Part shown: positions 1 to 8,546 of the stretch, piece after piece
How the letters are laid out: every line of letters begins with the position of its first letter
How positions within the stretch are numbered: position 1 is the first letter of the stretch
Assembly (NCBI RefSeq): GCF_900178005.1
Contig: NZ_FXBS01000005.1
Coordinates: 426,507-490,506 of the forward strand
Source: Tuberibacillus sp. Marseille-P3662
GTDB lineage: Bacteria > Bacillota > Bacilli > Bacillales > Sporolactobacillaceae
Direction: 5' to 3'
Length of the DNA stretch: 64,000 nucleotides
Position numbers and translations under genes: made by a program
The notes under the pieces: generated by a model
What the model saw: only the letters and a program-made list of their open reading frames with translations
Told to the model about the DNA's origin: nothing
Databases searched by the model: none

Positions 1-1088
1 TTCTCATAATGTTGGCAGTCCAAATTCTATTAGTTTATTTTATGATGAATACGAGTATCGGTCTTATTGCTATTGCTCAAGTGGGAGAGTTGTTTGAGAA
101 GTTAATGGCCATTGCCGATGCAGGCGTCCAGTTTGTGTTTGGAGGTATGGTGAACGAAGGAGCATCGACGTTTTTCTTTACAGCCTTATTACCCCTCGTC
201 TTCATTTCGGTATTAATAGGTATAGTCAACTATATCAAAGTATTGCCTTTTGTCATCAAATATATAGGATTAGTTTTAAGTAAAATCACAGGAATGGGTA
301 AGCTGGAAAGCTACTTTGCCGTATCCACGGCTGTATTTGGACAACCGGAAGTGTTCTTAACCATTATCAAACAAATTCCTTTACTATCGCAAAAACGGCT
401 TTACACTATTTGTACGTCTGCCATGAGTGCTGTCAGTATGGCAATGGTTGGGTCTTATATGACCATGCTGGAGCCAAAATACGTAGTCACTGCAGTTGTA
501 TTGAATATTTTTAGCGCGCTTATTATTGCGAATATTATCAATCCATATGACTTGGATGACGAAGATGATTTACTACAGACTGAAGAAAGTGCAAGAGTCC
601 CTTTTTTCCAGATGGTTGGGGACAGCGTTATGGATGGTTTTAAAATTGCAATTACCGTTGCCGCCATGCTTTTAGGCTTTATTGCCCTGATGGAATTGGT
701 TAATGTGATATTTCAAAGCTTATTTGATGTTTCCTTCCAGACGGTGATGGGCTATGTCTTTGCACCAATCGCTTTCCTAATGGGGGTCCCATGGGGAGAA
801 GCCGTACAAGCAGGGGGTATAATGGCTACCAAACTTGTTACTAATGAATTTGTTGCGATGTTAAGCTTTGGTGATATTTCAGAGCATCTTTCTGAAAAAA
901 CCGTCGCCATTGTATCTGTTTATTTAGTCAGTTTTGCTAACTTTGGTACTGTGGGGATTATATCAGGTTCAATTAAATCTATCAGTGAAGAACAAGGGAG
1001 TTACGTTTCGAAATTTGCTTTAAAACTATTACTAGGAGCTACACTAGCTTCCGTCATATCAGGTACCATTATGGGATTAGTTATTTAA
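1..1088 (+). CDS. NupC-family nucleoside transporter, 5' end cut by window edge
   Basis: Concentrative nucleoside transporter family protein in the cytoplasmic membrane, importing nucleosides with protons or sodium. The frame is open from base 3 with no start in front, and about 362 residues are present against roughly 395 in the family, so about 35 N-terminal residues lie outside the window. Family signatures are visible: the gate region GGMVNEGASTFFF, the FGQPEVFLTI segment and the C-terminal SFANFGTVGI segment, with many hydrophobic helices. It is followed after about 20 bases by a nucleoside hydrolase, which supports nucleoside uptake and salvage. Family assignment is firm; substrate range is inferred. 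Confidence 0.92.
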   Translation, partial: LIMLAVQILLVYFMMNTSIGLIAIAQVGELFEKLMAIADAGVQFVFGGMVNEGASTFFFTALLPLVFISVLIGIVNYIKVLPFVIKYIGLVLSKITGMGKLESYFAVSTAVFGQPEVFLTIIKQIPLLSQKRLYTICTSAMSAVSMAMVGSYMTMLEPKYVVTAVVLNIFSALIIANIINPYDLDDEDDLLQTEESARVPFFQMVGDSVMDGFKIAITVAAMLLGFIALMELVNVIFQSLFDVSFQTVMGYVFAPIAFLMGVPWGEAVQAGGIMATKLVTNEFVAMLSFGDISEHLSEKTVAIVSVYLVSFANFGTVGIISGSIKSISEEQGSYVSKFALKLLLGATLASVISGTIMGLVI

Positions 1089-1110
1089 TATTAATATAGA
1101 GGTGAAAGTG

Positions 1111-2040
1111 ATGACAACGAGAAATATAATTATGGATTGTGATCCAGGACATGATGATGCGATTGCGATGATACTAGCTGCCGCTCAGCCAGAATTGAAT
1201 ATTCTGGGGATCACTACTGTCACCGGAAATTCAGATATTGATAAAACGACGATGAATGCGTTGAAAATTTGTGAATTGGTTTCATTAACTGATGTTGTTG
1301 TTTCAAAAGGGGCGAGTGAACCATTAGTTCGATGGCGTGAAAACGCCCCTGAGATTCATGGGGATTCAGGTTTGGATGGTCCAGAGCTGCCTGAGCCTTC
1401 ACTGAGCTGGGGGGAGGAACATGGTTCTGACACCATTATAAGACTGACAAAAGAGTCAAAAGAGCCGGTGACTATTCTGCCAACAGGACCTTTAACCAAT
1501 ATTGCTTTAGCCTTATCAAAAGCGCCAGAGATTAAGGACAATATTGAAGAGATCGTCCTTATGGGTGGTGGTACTTTTGGTAACTGGACACCTACTGCTG
1601 AATTTAATATTTGGGCTGACCCCGAAGCTGCAAAGAAAGTATTTAATAGTGGGATTTCTACAACAGTTATGGGATTAGATATAACACATCAAGCGTTAGC
1701 AACCAAAGAAGTGATTGATCAGGTGAATGCAATTGATAATCATGTTGCTAACATAGTCGGTGAATTATTGACGTATTTTGCCTCAACCTATAAAGAGGTG
1801 TTTGATTTCGATGGGGCACCTGTACATGATGTCTTGACTGTTGCCTATTGTGTTGCACCAGAACTTTTTGCGACTAAGGACGTTAATATTGCGGTAGAAA
1901 CGAAAGGAGAGTATACAGAAGGGACAACGCTCATTGATCTTCAAGGGGTCACTGGCAGAAAGGTTAATGCAAAGTTTGGATTAGAACTTGATGTAGAAGG
2001 CTTTTGGCAGCTAATGATTGAGGCATTAAAAACGTACTAG
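1111..2040 (+). CDS. inosine/uridine-preferring nucleoside hydrolase
   Basis: Cleaves the N-glycosidic bond of ribonucleosides to give free base and ribose. The N-terminal calcium-binding motif DCDPGHDDA, the central LPTGPLTNIALAL and GGG segments, EFNIWADPEAA, and the late Asp in APVHDVLTV are all present; 309 residues is the usual length. A GTG at 1102 would give a longer protein but overlaps the ribosome binding site AGAGGTG (1098-1104); ATG at 1111 has a 6-base spacing and was chosen. Lies directly downstream of the nucleoside transporter, so the two form a salvage operon. Which nucleoside is preferred cannot be read from sequence. Confidence 0.93.
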   Translation: MTTRNIIMDCDPGHDDAIAMILAAAQPELNILGITTVTGNSDIDKTTMNALKICELVSLTDVVVSKGASEPLVRWRENAPEIHGDSGLDGPELPEPSLSWGEEHGSDTIIRLTKESKEPVTILPTGPLTNIALALSKAPEIKDNIEEIVLMGGGTFGNWTPTAEFNIWADPEAAKKVFNSGISTTVMGLDITHQALATKEVIDQVNAIDNHVANIVGELLTYFASTYKEVFDFDGAPVHDVLTVAYCVAPELFATKDVNIAVETKGEYTEGTTLIDLQGVTGRKVNAKFGLELDVEGFWQLMIEALKTY

Positions 2041-2116
2041 AATCTCATTCACCGCGGGAGTGCCATTAAGCAGTTAGAAAGTCAGGTAAACGATTTGTTT
2101 TAACGCTATATTTTAA

Positions 2117-2221
<105 letters not shown>

Positions 2222-2249
2222 TAACCATATTCAATTTGGAAATAAGTAA

Positions 2250-2297
2250 AAAGGAAGCCCTGTTTTGTCGGTCGAAAGACAAAACAGGGCTTCCTTT
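2250..2297. terminator. bidirectional intrinsic terminator
   Basis: Perfect 20-bp inverted repeat (2250-2269 with 2278-2297, 8-base loop) bounded by A-rich and T-rich ends. It lies between the SDR remnant on the plus strand and the end of the IclR gene on the minus strand, and can stop transcription from both sides. Confidence 0.85.
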
Positions 2298-2330
2298 ATC
2301 ATATACATTCGGATGTTCTGTTGACAATCT

Positions 2331-3128
2331 TTAATACTGTGAAAAACTTGAAATTCCTTTACTGATTTTGTCGGCTGCTGTTAACAGCAGGGGCAAGTAT
2401 GCTTCCTTCAATGTTTCCTTGCTAATTCTACCAGCATGTGCCGAACAATTGATGGCTGCGATGACTTTTCCATCAGTGTTTTTAATAGGGACTGCAATGG
2501 AACGGAGTCCTTCTTCAAGCTGCTGTTCTACTAATGCCCATCCTCTTTCACGAACATGATTGAGATTCTCTATTAATTCTTCTTGGGTCGTTATCGTATT
2601 ATCGGTATATTTATCAAAAGTGGCATTATCTAAAAACTGGTTAAAACCATCTTGTGACAGATGGGCTAATAAGACATGTCCCATAGATGTGGCGTAAGCA
2701 GGCAAGCGAGATCCGACATTTAAATTGATTGTCATGATTCTTTTCGTTGGAACACGCGCAACATAAATAATATCCGTACCATCCAAAACTGCAATTGAAC
2801 TTGACTCGCCTGTCTCAACAACAAAGTCCCTCATAAACGGATGAGCGATATTCCATATGTTTTGGGAGGAAAGATAAGCATAACCCAATGTTAATGTATG
2901 GGCTGTCAGTGAATAAACACCATTCATTGATTTGGCAAAACCAAGATGCTCTAGAGTCAAAAGGATTCTGCGTGCAGTTGGTCTGGATAGCCCGGTGACC
3001 CGTGCGGCCTCACTAATGGTTAATGTCTGGGTTTCTTCCGAAAATGCCTGGATGACGTTGAGTCCTTTTTCTAATGATTGGATATAATCTTGAGATTTAT
3101 TGAAATTGTTCGAACCTTCCATTGACAA
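2331..3128 (-). CDS. IclR-family transcriptional regulator
   Basis: Winged-helix repressor or activator of the IclR family: N-terminal HTH (SEAARVTGLSRPTARRILLTLEHLGF, residues about 35-65 of this protein) and the C-terminal effector domain with GSRLPAYATSMGHVLLAHL and LEEGLRSIAVPI, closest in style to PcaR/PobR regulators of acid catabolism. A longer frame starts at 3179, but GGGAGG on the minus strand lies 8 bases before a TTG at 3128, giving 265 residues; ATG at 3122 is the alternative. It is divergent from the operon beginning at 3401 and a long inverted repeat lies in the intergenic region, so it probably controls that operon and itself. Confidence 0.9.
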   Translation of the reverse strand: MSMEGSNNFNKSQDYIQSLEKGLNVIQAFSEETQTLTISEAARVTGLSRPTARRILLTLEHLGFAKSMNGVYSLTAHTLTLGYAYLSSQNIWNIAHPFMRDFVVETGESSSIAVLDGTDIIYVARVPTKRIMTINLNVGSRLPAYATSMGHVLLAHLSQDGFNQFLDNATFDKYTDNTITTQEELIENLNHVRERGWALVEQQLEEGLRSIAVPIKNTDGKVIAAINCSAHAGRISKETLKEAYLPLLLTAADKISKGISSFSQY

Positions 3129-3153
3129 TTGATATGCCTCCCATGCTATAATA

Positions 3154-3199
3154 TGTACGCATAATAAAATATTGTACACATAGCGTACAATATTTTATT
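3154..3199. promoter_or_regulatory. candidate IclR operator, long inverted repeat
   Basis: Arms AATAAAATATTGTAC (3163-3177) and GTACAATATTTTATT (3185-3199) are perfectly complementary around the 7-base spacer ACATAGC. A second, offset pair TGTACGC (3154-3160) and GCGTACA (3183-3189) overlaps it. The site sits just upstream of the IclR gene and faces the divergent operon. That the IclR protein binds here is inferred from position. Confidence 0.6.
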
Positions 3200-3400
3200 T
3201 GTTTTAGCAAGTGTTTTAATGAGCCATGATAAATTTTTCATTGATGAGAAAAGCCATTCACATCTTGAAGGAGGAGATATAGATATCAGTAACCATTTTT
3301 ATAAAGTTGGATGCAATGGCTAGAGTTAACACAGGTTTGATTCAGTAAGTTCATGGAGTTAGCTATGTTTTGCAAAAAGGATTTATTTGGGGATGAGTAA

Positions 3401-4354
3401 ATGATTGAATCTGTCGCAGTTATTGGTGCTGGTAATATGGGCAGGAGTATAGCCCAATTTTTGTTACAAAACAATGTAAACGTTTTATTAATCGATGAAA
3501 ATGACAATGTTGCAAGACATGCCGAAGTATCAATTAAAAACCAGTTAGAGAAGTTGCATGAAAAAAATTGTTTGGATGAAATGTCAGCTTATGATCTTTC
3601 TAATCTCGAAATCGGTTATGGATTACCAGCTAGATTGACAGCTGATCTAGTTATTGAAGCTATTCCGGAAAAATTGGCATGGAAGCAGAATCTGTTTTTG
3701 AAGTTGGAAGACCTATGCAGTACAGATACACTATTTGCGACAAACACGTCAGGTCTATCCATTTCTGAAATCGCTTTAAATTTGGATTATCCAGAACGTT
3801 TGATTGGCACACATTTTTTTACACCTGCAGCCATTATACCGTTGGTAGAGGTCGTCAAAGGCCGTGAGACTTCTGATGCAACAGCGGGTTATATCGTGGA
3901 CTATTTAAACGAATTGGGGAAGAAGCCTGTCCTGTTGCAAAAGGAAGTTCCGGGTTTTATCGGTAACCGGATCCAACATGCGATTGCTAGAGAAGCGATA
4001 TCCTTACTGGAATCAGGAGTAGCGTCTGCTGAGGATATTGATACCGTTGTCAAATGGAGTATTGGTCTTCGCATGGTGCTGACAGGACCCATTGAACAGC
4101 GGGATATCAATGGTCTGGATATTCATTATGATATTGCATCTTATTTGTATAAAGATTTGAGTCATTCGGCAGCCCCATCTCCATTGTTAAAAGAAAAGGT
4201 AGATCAAGGGGAAACCGGATTAAAGGCTGGCAAAGGGTTTTATGATTGGGAGACAAAAGATGATAGAAATGATGTTAAAAATAAAGATGAGCAATTAATT
4301 GAGTTGATTCAGACAATCGGACAAAACAAGGAAACAGGGGGGCCTTTAGGATGA
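3401..4354 (+). CDS. 3-hydroxyacyl-CoA dehydrogenase-family NAD oxidoreductase
   Basis: Cytoplasmic NAD-dependent dehydrogenase. The N-terminal Rossmann motif is VIGAGNMGRSIAQF; NTSGLSISEIA, the HFFTPAAIIPLVEVV segment, the PGFIGNRIQHAIAREA helix and a C-terminal GKGFYDW are all hallmarks of the 3-hydroxyacyl-CoA dehydrogenase fold. 317 residues fits both 3-hydroxybutyryl-CoA dehydrogenase and L-carnitine dehydrogenase, which share this fold; the acid versus CoA-thioester substrate is not decidable here. The start is preceded by GGGGATGAG. It overlaps the next gene by four bases (ATGA), so it is translationally coupled to the AtoE transporter. First gene of the operon divergent from the IclR regulator. 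Confidence 0.85.
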   Translation: MIESVAVIGAGNMGRSIAQFLLQNNVNVLLIDENDNVARHAEVSIKNQLEKLHEKNCLDEMSAYDLSNLEIGYGLPARLTADLVIEAIPEKLAWKQNLFLKLEDLCSTDTLFATNTSGLSISEIALNLDYPERLIGTHFFTPAAIIPLVEVVKGRETSDATAGYIVDYLNELGKKPVLLQKEVPGFIGNRIQHAIAREAISLLESGVASAEDIDTVVKWSIGLRMVLTGPIEQRDINGLDIHYDIASYLYKDLSHSAAPSPLLKEKVDQGETGLKAGKGFYDWETKDDRNDVKNKDEQLIELIQTIGQNKETGGPLG

Positions 4355-5688
4355 AAAGAGCGACAAACCTTTTTACAAATTTGGTAAATAAGTATTTACC
4401 TGACCCGTTTGTTATAGCCATTGGACTGACCATTGTATCGATCATCTTAGCCATGACTGTGCAAGGGGCTGGTTTTATAGAGACAACCGCTTATTGGGGT
4501 GATGGTTTTTGGGATCTATTATCCTTCACCATGCAAATGACGGTGATTTTGCTTACAGGGTATGTATTAGCCAAAACACCGGCGGTTGATAAGACCATTG
4601 ATAAGTCGATTTCCAAGATCAGAAAACCATCCACAGCGATCGTGACAGCTACTTTGTTTGGAGGCATTGGAAGTCTATTTAACTGGGGATTTGGGTTAGT
4701 CATCGGTGGTATTGTGGCACAAAAGTTGGCCATACAGGTCAAAGGCGTCCACTATCCATTAATTATTGCAGCTGGATATAGTGGGTTTGCCCTTTATGGT
4801 TCGGGAGTGTCTGGAACAATCCCCGTAACCATTGCAACTCCTGGTCATTTCCTTGAAGAACAGATGGGAACCATTCCGATGAGTGAAACGATTTTTTCTT
4901 TGCCAATGATTCTTATGACCTTAGCCATATTAATTACACTACCTATATTAAATGCTAAGCTTCATCCTAAGAAAAAAGAAGAGATTATCGAAATTGATCC
5001 TAAGATTGTGGAAGAGGTTACAGATGCCGCAAAGGAGTCCGCGAGTGCGGAAGAGCAGACATTTGCTAATCGTATGAATCATAGTTATGTATTTGGTATT
5101 AGTATTGGTGTTTTAGGCCTTATCTATATTGTGACCCATTTTATTCAAGGGGGTTCATTGGATCTAAATACAGTGAACTTTATCATGTTATTTCTTGGCA
5201 TTTTATTAATGGGGACGCCTGCACGATACTTAAGTGCTGTATCGGATGGCATTAAAACCGTAGCAGGTATTGTCTTACAATATCCATTTTATGCAGGGAT
5301 TATGGCTATTTTAGTTGGATCCGGATTAATTACGACGTTTGCTCATTGGTTTGCAAGCTTTTCCACGGGGGCCACTTTACCATTTTGGAGCTTAATTAGT
5401 GCATTCCTTGTCAATATATTAGCACCTTCGGGTGGAGGCCAATGGGCTGTTCAGGGTCCGGTTATGATTCAGGCAGCTGAGGAGCTGGGCGCTTCACTTA
5501 ATCAAACGGCAATGGCTGTTATGCTTGGGGACGCTTGGAATAATATGGTCCAACCATTCTGGATCTTGCCTGTATTGGCTATATCAAAATTACCTTTAAA
5601 AGCTGTCATGGGCTATATGGTCGTCATTATGCTATGGCTTGGGGTTGTCTTCGGCGCCTCCTTCCTGCTTTGGGGCTTTCTCGGGTAG
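4351..5688 (+). CDS. atoE: AtoE-type short-chain fatty acid transporter
   Basis: Polytopic membrane protein of the short-chain fatty acid transporter family, moving acetoacetate, butyrate or similar small acids. Landmarks: N-terminal LPDPFVIAIGLT, YWGDGFWDLLSFTMQMT, the glycine-rich FNWGFGLVIGG, APSGGGQWAVQGPVM and GDAWNNMVQPFWILP. 445 residues is full length. A charged loop (about 205-245) separates the two halves. Start overlaps the stop of the dehydrogenase gene. A clear paralogue lies at 14730-16070 on the other strand. The substrate in this operon is probably a short hydroxy or keto acid, as inferred from the CoA-transferase and thiolase downstream. Confidence 0.92.
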   Translation: MKRATNLFTNLVNKYLPDPFVIAIGLTIVSIILAMTVQGAGFIETTAYWGDGFWDLLSFTMQMTVILLTGYVLAKTPAVDKTIDKSISKIRKPSTAIVTATLFGGIGSLFNWGFGLVIGGIVAQKLAIQVKGVHYPLIIAAGYSGFALYGSGVSGTIPVTIATPGHFLEEQMGTIPMSETIFSLPMILMTLAILITLPILNAKLHPKKKEEIIEIDPKIVEEVTDAAKESASAEEQTFANRMNHSYVFGISIGVLGLIYIVTHFIQGGSLDLNTVNFIMLFLGILLMGTPARYLSAVSDGIKTVAGIVLQYPFYAGIMAILVGSGLITTFAHWFASFSTGATLPFWSLISAFLVNILAPSGGGQWAVQGPVMIQAAEELGASLNQTAMAVMLGDAWNNMVQPFWILPVLAISKLPLKAVMGYMVVIMLWLGVVFGASFLLWGFLG

Positions 5689-5727
5689 TGTTAATCAATA
5701 GATATTAGTAAAAAGGAGTGGACTTTG

Positions 5728-6777
5728 ATGCAAGCCGTTGTTAAGTCTAATGACCAACCTTATGAACTGTCGGTAACGGATTTACCAAAACCGAACATTA
5801 AAGATAGGGAAGTTTTAGTTAAAGTGAATCGTGTCGGGATCTGCGGTAGTGATTTGCATATGTATGCGGGCCATGAAGGGTATGACTGGATATCCTATCC
5901 GCTCGTATTGGGGCATGAGATAACCGGCACTGTAATAGAGACGAGTAATCAAGCTTTGCAGGACCGACGTGTTGTCATCAATCCATATGTTCCTTGCGGG
6001 GAATGTAACTATTGTCTTCGTGGTGAAGGTAATCGTTGTGATCATAATGCTTTCTTTACAAACAAGAAAGCGCCGAAATCATTGCAATATGGTTTTAGGC
6101 AACATGGTGGGATGGCAGAATTCATTGCTGTTCCTGAAGAAAATGTTGTTCCAATCTCTGATAAGGTTTCGGATAATGTTGCAGCCGTAGCAGAAGCGAT
6201 AGCTGTTGGACTTACAGCAGTGGAGAAGACAGCGGTCACCGGGAAATCTGTTGTCATATTCGGCCCCGGACCCATTGGATTAGGTGTAGCGAGTCTATTA
6301 GTCGGGATGCAGGCTGACAATATCGTTATGGTAGGCGTTCCAGGCGATGAAATGAGACTGGAAAAGGCAAAGGAATTAGGCGTCCATCATACCGTGATAA
6401 CCTCTGAAACCATCGTTGATGATTTATTAAATATAAATCATGGATATGATGGGGTCATCGATTGTTCCGGACATCATTCGGTGCCGAGAAATGCCGTTAA
6501 GGTTTTAAAAAAAGGCGGTGATCTTGTATTGGTGGGTATTTCCACTAACACATTTTCAATAGAAATGGATCAAATCGTTCGCGGAGAGATACAAATTAAG
6601 GGCAGTTATGGAATCACCGGGGCAACATTTAGACGAACGCTGGACTATGCGGCAGATGAGGCTTTTCCTTTTGACAAACTTGTTTCCGAAGATTATGACA
6701 TTGCAAGTGTTAAACAGGCTTTTGATGGGGCATTAAATAAAGCGGCAGGCAAAATTGTATTAAAAATTAGTGAGTAG
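5728..6777 (+). CDS. zinc-dependent alcohol dehydrogenase (MDR family)
   Basis: Medium-chain dehydrogenase/reductase. The catalytic zinc ligands are in GICGSDLHMYAG and GHE, the structural zinc cysteines in PYVPCGECNYCLRGEGNRC, and the cofactor fold in VVIFGPGPIGLGVASLL. 349 residues. ATG at 5728 has AAGGAG nine bases before it; an in-frame TTG three bases earlier was rejected. The family oxidises sugar alcohols, threonine or other secondary alcohols; inside this operon it most likely oxidises a hydroxyl group of the imported acid. Specific substrate unknown. Confidence 0.88.
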   Translation: MQAVVKSNDQPYELSVTDLPKPNIKDREVLVKVNRVGICGSDLHMYAGHEGYDWISYPLVLGHEITGTVIETSNQALQDRRVVINPYVPCGECNYCLRGEGNRCDHNAFFTNKKAPKSLQYGFRQHGGMAEFIAVPEENVVPISDKVSDNVAAVAEAIAVGLTAVEKTAVTGKSVVIFGPGPIGLGVASLLVGMQADNIVMVGVPGDEMRLEKAKELGVHHTVITSETIVDDLLNINHGYDGVIDCSGHHSVPRNAVKVLKKGGDLVLVGISTNTFSIEMDQIVRGEIQIKGSYGITGATFRRTLDYAADEAFPFDKLVSEDYDIASVKQAFDGALNKAAGKIVLKISE

Positions 6778-6792
6778 ACAGGAGGCGTTTGT

Positions 6793-7479
6793 ATGAATGT
6801 TATTGATCTGACGTTGGAACTTTATGATGGGCTTCAGTCATTTGCGAGTCATCCGCCTGTTCAAATCAAAGAACACTCTACTTTTGAAAATTCTAAAGAT
6901 CGTTATATTCTCCCTTGTAAGGGGTTTGAGTCCCGGATGTTAGCATTTTCAGATCACAGCGGTACCCATATTGATGCACCCGTTCACTTTATTGAAGGTG
7001 GAGAATCTGCAAGTGAAATGGCATTGGAGAAAACGATGGGTGCTGGCCTTTTACTGGATGTTTCTGATTTTAAGGGTCCGGATGAGGCGGTTACGAGCGA
7101 GATGCTGGATCAGGCAGAAGCAAGGCAAGGTGTACATGTCCAGGAAGGTGATATCCTCCTCATACGTACACGAAAAGGCACATGGGGTGATGAAGGATTT
7201 TTTAGTGAAAAAGCCTTTGCGAGAAGCGCCGGAGCATGGATCACGGGTAAGAAGGTCAAGACAGTAGGTTTGGATCTGCCGAATATTGATGTGAATGACA
7301 ATATGAAACGGGAAGTTCATTTAGAGGTCCTTGGCAAAAACATTTATATTGTTGAAAACTTAGTCAACCTTGAGAAATTGCCAAAGCAGGAACGCTTTCA
7401 ATTCAATGCGACACCATTAAAAATGAAAAATGCGACAGCTTCCCCGGTCAGAGCGATTGCATTTGTGGAAGAGAAGTAA
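6793..7479 (+). CDS. cyclase-family (kynurenine formamidase-like) hydrolase
   Basis: Metal-dependent hydrolase of the cyclase/kynurenine formamidase superfamily. The metal-binding signature HxGTHxDxPxH is present as DHSGTHIDAPVHF near residue 55, followed by the family's G-(I/V)-D-LPNID segment. 228 residues is typical. GGAGG precedes the ATG. Known members open formamides, lactams or imide rings and isatin; here it sits between the alcohol dehydrogenase and the CMD protein, so a ring or ester opening step in the same pathway is inferred. Confidence 0.82.
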   Translation: MNVIDLTLELYDGLQSFASHPPVQIKEHSTFENSKDRYILPCKGFESRMLAFSDHSGTHIDAPVHFIEGGESASEMALEKTMGAGLLLDVSDFKGPDEAVTSEMLDQAEARQGVHVQEGDILLIRTRKGTWGDEGFFSEKAFARSAGAWITGKKVKTVGLDLPNIDVNDNMKREVHLEVLGKNIYIVENLVNLEKLPKQERFQFNATPLKMKNATASPVRAIAFVEEK

Positions 7480-7501
7480 GTGATGAGGGAGGGAGCACTC
7501 C

Positions 7502-8230
7502 TTGGATATCTTGAATGATTTTAAAGACAATTATGGAAAAGTGCCGGAATGGGTTCGGAAAATGAATGATTATCAACCGAAGGCACTTGAGTATTACGCC
7601 AATCTCCAAAGTGAAATTATGAAAGACGGAGCCATTTCTACGAAAGATAAAGAGTTACTGCTTGTCGGCATGAATGCCGCAAGAAGATATGAAAAAGGGA
7701 TGATGGATCATACGAAAAGAGCCATCCAATTGGGCGCCACAATCCCTGAATTGGTTGAGATCCTTACCCCATGTATTTTATCAAGGGGTATCCCGGCTTG
7801 GTTTGAAGGCATCAAAGCCATTCAATATGCCAAGGAAACAGGTAACAACCTATCATCTGAACCAACGGAATATGATAGGGTATTGGATTTTCAAGATGTG
7901 AATGAGGCGCTTGCTTATTTTAAAGACGAAGCAGGCGGTGTTAAAGCAGATTGGGTCGACATCATGGAGAAAGACGCTTCAGAGGTATTACGGCATTATG
8001 GGAATCTGAGGACGTCAATTTTAAAAGATGGGGTCGTCCCGAGAAAGATGAAAGAATTGGTACTGGTTGGCATTAATGTCGCTGAACGATACGAAAAGGG
8101 CATCGCATTACACGTTAAGTCTGCTAAGAAATTAGGCGCAACCGATCAAGAGATTGCTGAAGTGACACTGACAGGAGTGCTGACAGCCGGTATCCCCGCA
8201 TGGTTTGAGGGTAGTGAATATCTAGAATAA
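7502..8230 (+). CDS. tandem carboxymuconolactone decarboxylase-domain protein
   Basis: Two CMD-like repeats lie head to tail: residues about 10-115 (KDKELLLVGMNAARRYEKGMMDHTKRA) and about 130-240 (KMKELVLVGINVAERYEKGIALHVKSA). Both keep the Glu and His of the family but neither has the CxxC of AhpD-type peroxidase-reducing members, so a decarboxylase or hydrolytic role is more likely than a redox one. The start is TTG with GAGGGAGGG in front; there is no upstream ATG in frame. Fifth gene of the operon. Function in detail unknown. Confidence 0.8.
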   Translation: MDILNDFKDNYGKVPEWVRKMNDYQPKALEYYANLQSEIMKDGAISTKDKELLLVGMNAARRYEKGMMDHTKRAIQLGATIPELVEILTPCILSRGIPAWFEGIKAIQYAKETGNNLSSEPTEYDRVLDFQDVNEALAYFKDEAGGVKADWVDIMEKDASEVLRHYGNLRTSILKDGVVPRKMKELVLVGINVAERYEKGIALHVKSAKKLGATDQEIAEVTLTGVLTAGIPAWFEGSEYLE

Positions 8231-8280
8231 TCTACCAATCTCGTTTCCAGAGATGAAGAAGCAAGATTAATATTTATAGT

Positions 8281-8468
8281 TGATTGGAGCGGAAGGTTCG
8301 AGACTCCAGCGGGAGAAGCGGGACAGGTGAGACCCCACAGGCGATTAAGGATGATCAGCTAAATTCGTCACGTCCTGTGACAACGCAGATCCTACCCACA
8401 TCCCTGTGGGCATGAGGAGGCTCACCGCCCGCCCCGCGGAAAGCGAGTATCCTGTAGCGGAAATCAAC
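8281..8468. repeat. Bacillaceae-type intergenic repeat, copy A, with nested element
   Basis: Runs from GATTGGAGCGGAAGG to GCGGAAATCAAC, the ends of a dispersed palindromic repeat seen in many Bacillaceae genomes (recalled, not searched). The centre (about 8348-8411) is replaced by the two-hairpin RTCCT element. It separates the CMD gene from the CoA-transferase genes and may split the operon. Confidence 0.65.
8348..8411 (+). repeat. two-hairpin RTCCT element, copy 1
   Basis: Inner hairpin GTCAC (8367-8371), loop GTCCT, GTGAC (8377-8381), then AAC; flanking stem GATCAGC (8353-8359) with GCAGATC (8385-8391), one A-A mismatch; second hairpin CCCAC (8395-8399), loop ATCCCT, GTGGG (8406-8410). 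Copies 2 and 3 are at 14456-14513 and 63914-63968. Confidence 0.6.
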
Positions 8469-8546
8469 CCTCCTCTGAAATAGCAACAAAGTTTACGAAA
8501 AGACCCTTGAATGTGGTCAATAAATAATCTAACGGGGGGAGAAGGT

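Noticed and set aside
455..667. Minus-strand open frame inside the NupC gene
   Set aside because: Shadow of a real gene; no ribosome binding site and no protein-like character. The same holds for the other opposite-strand or offset frames inside annotated genes.
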